The notes under the pieces: generated by a model
The model's input: only the letters and a program-made list of their open reading frames with translations
Told to the model about the DNA's origin: nothing
Database searches by the model: none
Assembly: GCA_916048095.2 (NCBI GenBank)
Contig: OU696572.1
Location: forward strand, 5,351,362 to 5,415,361
Direction of reading: 5' to 3'
Source: Sacculina carcini
Taxonomy: Eukaryota > Arthropoda > Thecostraca > Sacculinidae
Length of the DNA stretch: 64,000 bases
Made by a program: the position numbers and the translations under genes
Part shown: positions 12,170 through 21,132 of the stretch, piece by piece
Layout of the letters: every line of letters begins with the position of its first letter
How positions within the stretch are numbered: position 1 is the stretch's first letter

Positions 12170-12570
12170 ACACAAACCACTGGAAAACCATTGGAAAATA
12201 CTGGCTACTGGCTACCATTGGAAAACCATTGTAAACCACTGGCCACTGACCAGAGCCGTTGCGAGGACTTATGGAACCCCCCGAAGGTAAGACTTGGGGC
12301 CCCCATTATAAATAAAGCACCTAATAATGAATATATTTATTAGACATATACTCAAAATACAAGCATAGGTAAAACATCTTAGCAAAAAGGTAAAGTATAT
12401 ATAAATTAAATAAGTAAGCGACCGATACACAGACGCACACACACACTCGCAAGGGGGCCCCTCAACACTCCTCCTTTTCCCCTCCCCCGGCCGGGGGTAC
12501 GGGGGGCGGTTGCTACGGCTCTGCCACTGGCTACCATTGGAAAACCACTGACTACCATTGGAAAACTACA
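12170..12570. repeat. Short tandem repeat of CTACCATTGGAAAACCACTGG type, split by a MITE
   Basis: Loose repeats of ACCATTGGAAAACCACTGG lie on both sides (12170-12250 and 12524-12568) of the MITE at 12251-12523. This shows that the MITE inserted within an existing array. Confidence 0.75.
12251..12523. mobile_element. hAT-type MITE (273 bp)
   Basis: Terminal inverted repeats start CAGAGCCGTTGC on the left and CAGAGCCGTAGC on the complement of the right end. They are flanked by the near-perfect 8-bp duplication CCACTGAC / CCACTGGC (7 of 8). C/G-rich ends enclose an A/T-rich middle. Length, TIR start and 8-bp target site fit a non-autonomous hAT element. Confidence 0.8.
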
Positions 12571-12610
12571 GATGTTAAATACGGCTCACAAATGTGATTG
12601 TGTTGCTCAG

Positions 12611-12697
12611 TTCAAGAAATATGCACCAACAGACGACGTTCGTGTCCTCGCGGTACAAAGTGTGAGGATCAACCCACAGGACCAACGTGTGTTCCCG
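12611..12697 (+). CDS. Exon of cysteine-rich modular gene (module copy 2)
   Basis: 87 bp, phase 1 to phase 1, acceptor TGTGTTGCTCAG and donor GGTGAGTGT. In the correct frame it gives 28 whole codons with C-x6-C-x5-C-x8-C spacing and no stop. It differs from the exon at 4964 at few positions, and the similarity extends into both introns, so one is a duplicate of the other. The longer reading frame through here that starts at 12572 is out of phase and lacks the cysteines. Confidence 0.75.
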
Positions 12698-13195
12698 GTG
12701 AGTGTCGTCACAGCTGCAGCACCTCTTCCGATAATTACCCAAGCAGGACGAGTTCGGATGTTTGAATTTATCTTGATGATATTCATATATGGTTCGAGCC
12801 ATTGTGTCAAGCCACCATGAACCACTTTTATATGTAGCTTGATGTTGGTATGGCCAGGTAGAATTATTTCATGTATGCACACAAGATGGAATTATATAGC
12901 AGTTTCGCCACTTGCAATTTTCTTCTTGCTCTACTCGATGCTTCTTGCTAGCGTCTGATCTTCGCTGCGAAGTCGCTTCAATATTAGGCCAATGTTGGGA
13001 AACGTTTCGGAGCTGCCGGACTCTATCTTCAGAATCGATAAAATTAATGCCAGAGTATGAATATGAGTCAGGTCTTATATAGTGCCATATTCGAAGTGCT
13101 GACTCTGACGTATGTGCTATTTGACCGCATGCGCTATCCGACCGCAGATTTAGTGACTCTATAGTAGAATGAATTGAACATATCTGCTGTCTCAG
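12698..13195. other. Intron sequence, possible Gypsy-2 3' LTR region
   Basis: No exon or domain recognised. The stretch 12900-13195 adjoins the integrase end of Gypsy-2 and could contain its 3' LTR, but I see no clear TG/CA borders. Confidence 0.4.
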
Positions 13196-13199
13196 CTGA

Positions 13200-13338
13200 T
13201 TCTACGATTTCCGGTTGGCTGAACGCACCCTTGTGGTGCTACTGAAGCCACGAATTAAGCGTTCTGTTAAAGCGCCCAACAGCGGCGTTCCCGTGGGGCC
13301 AGTAGGCGGCTGGTCGCAGGTGCTCAATATCTCGTCGT
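13200..13338 (-). pseudogene. Gypsy-2 integrase C-terminal fragment
   Basis: The complement of this stretch reads PAAYWPHGNAAVGRFNRTLN, the block around the third catalytic residue of Gypsy integrases (usually GNGxVERFNRTL). The catalytic Glu is replaced by Gly, and a stop follows shortly after. Confidence 0.75.
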
Positions 13339-13348
13339 TTCAGTAACG

Positions 13349-13697
13349 ATGGTTGTTGTCAGAAGGGTTTTCGACCAGTGTGCAACATGCCAAACGAGCG
13401 ATAAGGTACCATGCAACCGCACGCGCATCGCTCCACTTCAGCCCGTTGAACTGCCCGAACGGCCATGGGCAAAACTGGGCGTCGACATCATCGGACCGCT
13501 GGACATAGCCCCCGATGACTGCCGGTTTGCGGTGACGTTCGTCGACTATTACTCGAAGTGGGCGGAGGAGTGTCTGATCTCGTCCACTGAGACGTCACAC
13601 ATAATCGATTTTATCGACAACGTATTCGCCCGGGAAGGATATCCTGACCAAATCGTCAGTGACAACGGGCGCCAATCCGTCAGTGGCGACTTTGTTC
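13349..13697 (+). pseudogene. Gypsy-2 integrase zinc/core fragment, inverted
   Basis: Open for about 116 codons. CATCQTSDK is the CxxC half of the zinc site. The core has the first Asp in KLGVDIIGPLDI and the second in IVSDNGRQ. Similarity ends near 13697, where the sequence switches to minus-strand gag. Its strand is opposite to the rest of Gypsy-2. Confidence 0.82.
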
Positions 13698-13973
13698 TGG
13701 CATGGCAAAACTCGCTGCGTGGCGTTTTGTGAGTGCGTCCACAGTATGTGCACTTACTCTCCAGTCGGCTGGTTGTGCTGGTCGTCTTGCTGGCTACGCC
13801 TTGAACGACGTTGGTTTCAACTATACTTGAATCACGACCTGGAGCTGTCATGAGCGTTGATTGTCGCATGGATGACTCAAACGCCTCGGTCGTCTGCACG
13901 AGTGAGCTGAGCCTCAACGTTAGATAGTTGAGAAATTTCTCACGTAGCCGCGGGTGAAGTGTCTGCTCGGGAG
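13696..13973 (-). pseudogene. Gypsy-2 gag, C-terminal fragment
   Basis: Reads HPRLREKFLNYLTLRLSSLV and, near the end, a CTYCGRTHKTPRSEFC zinc-knuckle-like segment. It is the continuation of the gag fragment at 14550, separated by the 566-bp MITE. Confidence 0.72.
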
Positions 13974-13978
13974 TACTA

Positions 13979-14544
13979 CAATATTGCCCTATGAACATAT
14001 TAGCCACAAATCCCCGAGTACTCCCATACTCTGCAATAGGGCAATATTGCGTTATGTTCAAATGTATGTACAATAAAATGTTCACCTCGGCCAGTGTATT
14101 GTGAAAAGCGTACCAAGTGCGGCGAGTGCGACTGCGGCTTGTGGCCAATATGTTCATTTTTCACCATGGCGAAATTTCAGTGGTTTTCAACGCAACGCAC
14201 AAGTTCCTATACTACAAGTAGATAGCACTTAACATCCTGTGTGGTTATTGGCTAAGTTAGGTCATGTCAGGTCAGGTTAAGTCAAGTTAGATTACTGAGC
14301 CTAGCCAATAACCGCACAGAATGTAAGGTGCTAGCTACCTGTTGTGTATAAACTCGTGTCTTGTGTTGAAAACCACTGAAAATATGCCATGGTGAAAAGT
14401 GAACATATTGACCACAAACCGCAGTCACACTCTCGCACTTGGTATGCCTTTGACACTACACTGGCCGAGGTGAGCATATTGCCCTATTCCAGAGTATGGG
14501 AGTATACACGCGTTTGTGGCTAATTTGTTCATAGGACAATATTG
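13979..14544. mobile_element. Palindromic foldback MITE (566 bp)
   Basis: Starts CAATATTGCCCTATGAAC and ends with the near-exact complement, flanked by the 5-bp direct repeat TACTA (13974-13978, 14545-14549). The outer ~70 bp of each end match as inverted repeats. The matching goes on inward (for example CTCGGCCAGTGTA, ACCATGGC, GGTTATTGGCTA against their complements), so the whole element is one imperfect hairpin centred near 14270. It interrupts Gypsy-2 gag. Confidence 0.88.
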
Positions 14545-14549
14545 TACTA

Positions 14550-15008
14550 GATCCGTCTGTTCGACCACTTGATCCCGGATGAGCTCGTCTGTCAACGATC
14601 CGATCTGCAGTTGGATGACAAGCTGCGTAGTACAGAGACATAGTCTGCGGTCATCTCAATTGAGAACTGCCTGAGTTGTCGGATCTTAAGACGCTCGGCA
14701 ATAACGTTTACTCTCTGGCCGTAGCAGGCTGGCAGTTGTCGCATGACTTTCTGGTTCTCTGTTTCGTCCTTTAGCTTGATTTCGGCCGGCAGCGAAAAAT
14801 AAGCTCGTCGAGCCTAGGCGCCGACACAGTGTAGCAGCAGGGCCCAATTTCTGGTGTCTGGGTACGACTCGGCACCGATGGCTACCATGTGGTTTTCATA
14901 AGAATACTTCCATTCGTCCCAAGTAACTTTGGTTTTTCCGGAGTGCTGTAGAAACTGTGCGGGTGGCAGAACACTATGAGATTTCATACCTATTTGTATC
15001 CTCGTCAC
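14550..15008 (-). pseudogene. Gypsy-2 gag, N-terminal fragment
   Basis: Minus-strand reading gives FLQHSGKTKVTWDEWKYSYE, then LLLHCVGA, and after a stop and frame changes RQLPACYGQRVNVIAERLKI and LQIGSLTDELIRDQVVEQTD. These match the capsid region of Gypsy gag proteins. A leader reading TTGGTGACGAGGAT (near 15000-15012) lies upstream and resembles the primer-binding start of mag-like Gypsy elements. Confidence 0.75.
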
Positions 15009-15012
15009 CAAT

Positions 15013-15290
15013 TGTAATGTCGAGGTGTGCCAGTATCACAACGATGAAACACTTATATTCATACGAGTAAACTATACACACTAACACGGTCAACGTCTCA
15101 CCACAAGTGACCCATATACCATGAGCGACTCACATATATAACCTCGATGAGCTAACTCACACACACACACAAGCAATCATGCCCACCGAGCAATGTACAA
15201 TTCCACTTACTACCGGTAACGCCCAACCCATTGCGATCTTATAGTGCACATACAGACATTAACAATAACCCAATAGATGTCGCCTACAAT
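15013..15290 (-). repeat. Putative Gypsy-2 5' LTR
   Basis: Bounded by the primer-binding-like sequence on one side and by the LINE fragment on the other. No second LTR copy was found for comparison, so the limits are approximate. Confidence 0.4.
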
Positions 15291-15291
15291 C

Positions 15292-15720
15292 GCTCTATAC
15301 TACAATGGCAATAAATATATGGACAAGATACGGACAACACACACTGAAACGTACATGACGGACAAGACAACACGACTGAAACAAAATGACAATACAACTC
15401 GAGACAGTATAAGCATAACGTAGAGAATGCGTACATGCAAATTAAGGAAGGAATACACATAAGAAACGGTTAAGTAACAGGTTATAGAGCTAAAAATATG
15501 TGAGAGTGTGGGAGACTGTGTCAAAAGAGACTTCAACAAGATGTTTGGAGAGCTTAGAGCGGAATGAATTGTAGGCAAGGAAAGAAGTAATATGAACTGG
15601 TATGGAGTTGTAAAGACGACGGGCGGAAAACAAAACAATTTTGAGGACCAAGGATATTCATTTACAGCACGAGAGCAGACAAGGGGAAGAGGTATTCGGA
15701 TGTTGCGGAATTTGGCCACA
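15292..15720 (-). pseudogene. LINE 3' fragment (L2/CR1-type)
   Basis: The minus strand shows the extreme C-terminus of the LINE reverse transcriptase: IPLPLVCSRAVNEYPWSSK matching the PVPLVSPPALHASSWSAK block of the LINE at 5.2 kb, then after a frame change RLYNSIPVHITSF, matching VYNSLPLHI. Only the last part of the ORF and the 3' UTR remain. Confidence 0.7.
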
Positions 15721-16569
15721 TTTTCAACAATTTTTGCACATTTTTCTTTCAAAACAAACTATCAGCTGCGCTTTCATTGCAAGGAAAAAATGTGCGACTC
15801 ACGTGTATCAACACACCGTGGTTAACCAAACAAGGAGAACAATTGCGTTGTGGTCTGAACCCGACGTGCACATGCATGCGTCTGCAGGAATCAGTCTGAC
15901 ATCTGCGGTAATTAGCTCCCTTGCCTCCGCAGGTTCAACGGCGAAGAACGCGGTGGTGTCCACATTGGTGGCATAAAACGTTGATAGAATTCATACCCTG
16001 TGATAGATTTGTGCTCGATATTGTGTATGAATGACTAATTTGTCTGGGTGCGTGTGAAGGTGCTGTATGTGTATATGAGCGTGCGTTTGAATGATGGGCT
16101 GTTCGGTTTGATGACTGCGCGTGCCACGTGGTAGCGTCATGTTTCGGGGAGTCGTTGTGTGAGCGTCGTGGTGTGTGTCGGTGTGCGGTGTCTTGTGGGC
16201 GCGCGTGTGGCCGCAATGCCCCAGCGCACCCGTCTTTTAATACATCTTTTATTTTTGCACTTTATTTTTGCTTTTACATATCGAATGGTTAAATACGAAA
16301 AACACTTAAAACGCAGATGAGAGGCACAACACAAGCACATGATAAATACAATTAGCATAATAATCACTGCGAAGTCAAGTTGAAATGTTTACTACTTTAA
16401 TTTGATACTCATTGAAGTTTCACTTGAAAAAATCCGAAACATACAAATCAGCACTTATCTGTATTTTTGATAAATTCTCCTGCACTTAGGGAACATCTGA
16501 AAGTATCTTTAGGGTTAACACCGACGTGTAGTTTTGATTGTAATGTAACGTTTCGATTGTGTGGATCAG
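15721..16569. other. Intron with GT-rich stretch, no assigned feature
   Basis: Position 16020-16230 is GT/CG-rich on the plus strand and resembles the CA-rich region near 11.65 kb on the complement, possibly a worn LTR. The rest is plain intron. Confidence 0.4.
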
Positions 16570-16656
16570 TTTCAGAAACATGCGCCAACAGACGCCGCTC
16601 GTGTCCCAGTGGCACCAAGTGCGAGGATGGGCCCACAGGACCGACGTGTGTTCCCG
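16570..16656 (+). CDS. Exon of cysteine-rich modular gene (module copy 3)
   Basis: 87 bp, phase 1 to phase 1, acceptor TGTGTGGATCAG, donor GGTGAGCGC. It encodes SETCANRRRSCPSGTKCEDG and then a GPTCVP end, with cysteine spacing C-x6-C-x5-C-x8-C. It is similar to, but more diverged from, the exons at 4964 and 12611. All three being open in the same phase supports coding constraint. Confidence 0.8.
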
Positions 16657-17191
16657 GTGAGCGCCGTAAGAGATAAAGCGACTCCTTCGATACGGGCGTA
16701 GAGGACCTCGTAATTTTGCGAAAATCTTGAAGCTACCATCACCGATGTACTTTTATATCTGCGTTTTTCAAATACTACTCTTGATTGCATACTTCATAAA
16801 ACAGTTACGCGATGTGCCCTTGGTTGGGACCAAGCAGAGCTTATGGTCTGCCACAAAAAGTCCTACCGTTATCTGTTCTACACTGCCGACAAAGAGAATG
16901 AATGAATTTTAAGCATCATATATGCTTGATATTAATTTATGTCTCAAAGCCTTAACACCAATAGCGATGACATCATTATAAATTGTTTTCATTACATTTT
17001 TGCAGATTTTTGTTCCGCCCTTACTGAGGTTTATATGTTGATCTTATGCATACATTTTACATACCCTTATATGTAAACAATCTGATACTCCTTCAATGCA
17101 TTATAGATGTATGAGGATTCGCAATGGGATATACCAGTACTTCATGAGAAAACAAATTGTTTGGTCTGATCAACACTTTGTTGTGTTGAAG
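16657..17191. other. Intron, no feature recognised
   Basis: AT-rich, no repeat or domain recognised. Confidence 0.5.
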
Positions 17192-17272
17192 ACAAGAAGA
17201 CGTGTGCGGATGTTAAATGCGGCGATGGTCAAGTGTGCAATGATCTGCCAGATGGTCCCGACTGCGTGCCAG
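17192..17272 (+). CDS. Exon of cysteine-rich modular gene (module 4)
   Basis: 81 bp, phase 1 to phase 1. The acceptor is TTGTGTTGAAG, weak in pyrimidines; the donor is CCAGGTTTGG, less canonical than in the other exons. It encodes KKTCADVKCGDGQVCNDLPD followed by GPDCVP, spacing C-x4-C-x5-C-x8-C, the closest match here to a follistatin N-terminal-like (FOLN) module. Confidence 0.75.
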
Positions 17273-18124
17273 GTTTGGCTATATTTTTTGTTTCGGCTCT
17301 ATGTGCCACCTGTCTTGGTTGCATAGCGTCAGCTCGATTTCTCACTTTTTATATATTTGTATATAAGGAAGATTTGACTATTTTTAAAGAGCTAAATTAA
17401 TTGCAAAACTGTAATATTATATATATATATATATATACGGTAATAGATAAGAAAATACGGTATATTTTGTCAATGAAAGAGAACGAGGAACGCATGTATA
17501 TTTATTTAACAAATACAGGGTGATTAATGGCAAGTAATTGCAAATTCACTAATGAAATTCAAGTGGCACATCACTATTGTAGCTGTCAATGTGACGTTTA
17601 ACTAGATAGCGTACTATTTTTCAATTTTCCCGCCAAGGTGTCGTTCGAATAGAAGTTGTATGGTATATACATGTTTGAACCTGAACATATATGATGCAAG
17701 AGATGAAAACACAAATAATGGCTACTGTATTCAAACATTTCGGATTGCACTGAAGCCACTGAAGCCACTGAGGCATTTCAACATTATACTACTTATATGA
17801 CAAAATGATGCACTATCTCATTATAAGAATGTTATAGAATGTATTGCTAAAATAGTTTTACACATAGTTTTCCGAGCTGATTAGTAGGGACTTGAGGCCA
17901 GTCTGTGCGTAGGACTTATTAGGGTCAGCTTTATGTATAGGCAAATTAGGCAGCAGCCCAGGACCTTTGTATAACATTGACAATTCCGATTGCTATCACT
18001 ATCTATCGGATACTAATGATGTGTTCAAAATTAATGAAACGGATCTTCTGCTAACTGCATCCTACTAAAATACTTTAGTCTAGAGGGGAAATCCGCGCAG
18101 CCGCGCATTCCTCTAAATCGTTCA
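17273..18124. other. Intron, no feature recognised
   Basis: AT-rich, with a short TA run near 17417-17440. No repeat family or exon recognised. Confidence 0.5.
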
Positions 18125-18510
18125 TGATGCATCTGGGGTCATTTTCTTGGATGTATCCTGCTTCTGCATATTTTTAGTAGCATCGTCTAATATTCCGCTA
18201 TATATTATTGTGCACTTCATCGACATTTCCATTTTTTGTAATCATCCATGAAGAAGATTTATAATTGAACCTTTCAGCTTATAGTTCAAGTGTTCCAAAT
18301 CCTGATACGTATTGGTCATGAAGTCTCACCAATTCTGGAACACTTGAACCACAAGCTGGGAGGTCCAATTATAAAACATTTTATGGATGACCACAACACA
18401 ATGGAAGCGTCGATAAAGTGGATAATAATACATTGCGGAATATTAGGTAATGCTACTAAAAATATGCAGAGACGGCATATATCCAAGAAAATTATGCATG
18501 ATGCACCGTG
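18125..18510. repeat. Foldback inverted repeat (~170-bp arms)
   Basis: The arm at about 18125-18297 and the arm at about 18333-18505 are reverse complements with a loop of about 35 bp. Matching landmarks are TGCATATTTTTAGTAGCAT against ATGCTACTAAAAATATGCA, CTAATATTCCGC against GCGGAATATTAG, and AGTTCAAGTGTTCCA against TGGAACACTTGAAC. Identity is roughly 80%. It could be a foldback MITE. The two overlapping short frames here arise from the symmetry. Confidence 0.88.
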
Positions 18511-18830
18511 CTTCATGCACGGCTGTAAAGGAATCCAGCTTAATTGCAAGTTTTGATTTATTGGTGAATATTCATTGTATGTAACGTCAATTGTTCGCGT
18601 TCTATTATTTACTTCAAAGTGTATCAAAATCCTATACACATGCCTTCGCTTATATCTGCCACATATGCTGTGCTCTTGGCTTGTCTTTTTGATGTATTTA
18701 TAAGTCAGTACTTAATATAGCCTTTTGAAGCGAAACGATATACAAATACAGCGAGAATTTTGCCGATGAAGTATACTTTTTCATTCATATCACTATTAAC
18801 GGACGCGTGAGTGATACATCTTTATGCTGA

Positions 18831-18831
<1 letters not shown>

Positions 18832-18906
<75 letters not shown>
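18832..18906. repeat. (TA)n microsatellite
   Basis: About 75 bp of uninterrupted TA repeat in the intron. Just downstream is a GTTATTTGGTCATTAG-type minisatellite to about 19015. Confidence 0.95.
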
Positions 18907-18908
<2 letters not shown>

Positions 18909-19121
18909 TTGTATTTGGTCATTAGTTATTTGTTATTATTATTTTGTTATTATTTGTTAAAATTATTAGTTATTTGGTTATTAGTTATTTGGTCATTTGT
19001 TATTTGGTCACACAGTTTCGGTGAAAAACACCGAAACTAACAATAGAAGCAGTGTAGAAGTTATCACAATCATAGCCATGCAATACATTATATTTTACTT
19101 TCGCCTCATTTGGACGCGCAG

Positions 19122-19283
19122 ACGTGCCCAGTTGTGAGAACTTCTTCTGTCGCCGTGGCACCAACTGCTACATCCGCGGCGGTGCTCCCACGTGCCTGCC
19201 CAACACCTGCGAAGTGCGAGAGTGTCGCCGCGGGCTGACGTGCGTCGATACTCCCAGTGGCGCTCTGTGCCGTCGAGGATCAT
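19122..19283 (+). CDS. Exon of cysteine-rich modular gene (two modules)
   Basis: 162 bp, phase 1 to phase 1, acceptor GGACGCGCAG, strong donor TGTAAGAGG. It encodes two tandem four-cysteine modules, PSCENFFCRRGTNCYIRGGA... and NTCEVRECRRGLTCVDTPSG..., each C-x4-C-x5-C-x8-C. It is GC-richer than its surroundings, which supports coding. The donor leaves one base (T) that joins CC of the exon at 33734 to make a Ser codon. Confidence 0.83.
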
Positions 19284-19672
19284 GTAAGAGGAAACAAACA
19301 AAACTATCATGAAATCTCAATAATTAACCGATTACTCACATCTAATAGATTCAATGGAAATAGATGTTTGGCTGTTGGCTTACTATAAGGGGTCGCAATA
19401 CGTTTAGTATTTCTCCCTTCCTTGGCAATGCAGGTTTGGAGACAAATAATTGCTACATACATGACCACACACTCACAAAGATCGTTGAAAATATATCCCT
19501 GCATCGATTGAACTTATATGACCTGACCCCGACTCAATATTGTAGTTGGTATATGCGTGTATCTATGCTGAAATAGAGTTCGAATGTTTAGTAGACAGTT
19601 TCGCGTTTAGAGCAGTTATAAATGTTTTATGTCTACTTAAACTTTGTAATTTTCAAAATATCTTGATATTAT
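19284..19672. other. Intron, no feature recognised
   Basis: No repeat or exon recognised before the hAT-like terminus at 19673. Confidence 0.5.
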
Positions 19673-21132
19673 TAGGGCTGTCAAAAAAGTATCCTAAAAA
19701 CAGCAAAGTAACTTTATTTTCGAGAAAAAGAAACCTAAAAAAGTAACCTAAAATAACCTATGAGTTTTTATTATATTATCACTTTTGTATCGCTTTATCA
19801 CATGTTTATCACGCGTTTGCTGATTAGTGCGCAATATGAAATACACGGTTTGTTTGTTGTTTGTTTGTGAACATAAAAAGTAACCTAATAACCTTTAAAA
19901 AAAAGTAATCTAAAATAACTTAACCTTCGTGGAAACACCCTTCAAAAAGGTCAATTTCAGTTTGCAGTTCTGAAGGAAGAAAATGCACCAGTCCTTCTAT
20001 TCTATCCTCTTTCCGAGTTGGTACTATTTTTTACTCTATCTCCGATCTGGTACCATTTTTACAACAAACCACCATAAGTGACTTAATATTATTTGGCTAA
20101 CGTCGCAAAAATAAGCATGACCATCTAAATGCAATACACTAATTGCAAATGTAAATATTTTTAGTAATGGTCGTAATAATGTTATTTCGATTGTGTCAAT
20201 GAATCATTTTATCAAATAGCACGTGATACAGTTTGCATATTAATGTGAGCGTAAATACTGCAAGTGTGAATGCACCCGCGCCCCCATATGTAGCACACCG
20301 TACTCAGAGTCTTATAAATGTCAAACGTGGGAAAATGTCCCTATATCACGCCCTGAAAATCACGTGCTAATTCCTGTTCAAGTAAATATGTACTGTCAAG
20401 TGCTACAGTGCAGTATCTAGTATAGAGAGCTCACACATCGTACTATACCACGCTCCAAACATCTCACGACACCCTCCGGTTCGTGGACATTTCCAAAAAA
20501 TGGAATGACTATCCTACGTACCCAAAAATGTATGAATATCGAGTAGCACAGATATTAGGGTTAGTACCAATTGCTGAATCCTAACAGTAGAAAATTTGCC
20601 TTTTTTCTTCAGACCTAATATTACATCTGTTTTTCTATTTTATCCTCATATATACCGTTTTTGTTCCTCTTATCTGCAAAGTCACCAAAACTCGTGGTAA
20701 ACACTAACTAATAACTAGAAAAATAACAAAAGGTAACCTGACGATAAAAAAGTAACCCAGAAATCAAAAAAAGGTTACCTAACAATGAAAAAGTAACTTT
20801 TGGTAACCTAATAACTTTTTATTAATCATCACACACAACTTTTCTTGCAGTTTTTGGTAACTTATGAAAAAGTGACCTTTAGGTGTGTGGTTTCGAAATG
20901 TATTAGATGACCGAATACGAATGAGGTTGAACAATGCGATGAGATGGAAAACAAACAATAAATTCAATAAAAACGTCACCTGCAAATTCTCACAATTCAA
21001 CAGCTCAATCCGCTCCACGCTCGCAACAATAACCGCTCGACGATCACACCACACACTCCCCCACCGCACTGCACTCATTACCCCTCCTCGCACCCTCTAA
21101 GCTCCGCCCATTGATCACATACATATAATCAG

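Larger units (their letters stand above)
13196..15290 (-). mobile_element. Gypsy-2: deleted and rearranged Ty3/Gypsy element
   Basis: Minus-strand order is putative 5' LTR (about 15013-15290), gag (15008 to 13696, split by a MITE), then integrase. Protease, RT and RNase H are absent. The N-terminal integrase piece (13349-13697) lies on the opposite strand between gag and the C-terminal integrase piece, so an internal segment of about 350 bp has been inverted. Confidence 0.8.

Noticed and set aside
12572..12820. 82-codon frame from an ATG at 12572 as a gene
   Set aside because: It runs out of phase through the 12611 exon and on into the intron. The cysteine module is in another frame bounded by splice sites.
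15790..15893. Cysteine-containing stretch (RCGLNPTCTCM) as a possible extra exon of the modular gene
   Set aside because: Cysteine spacing does not fit the module, the frame meets a TGA soon after, and no phase-1 splice pair is convincing.
18290..18639. Two overlapping opposite-strand frames of about 90-107 codons
   Set aside because: They are a consequence of the foldback symmetry at 18125-18510.
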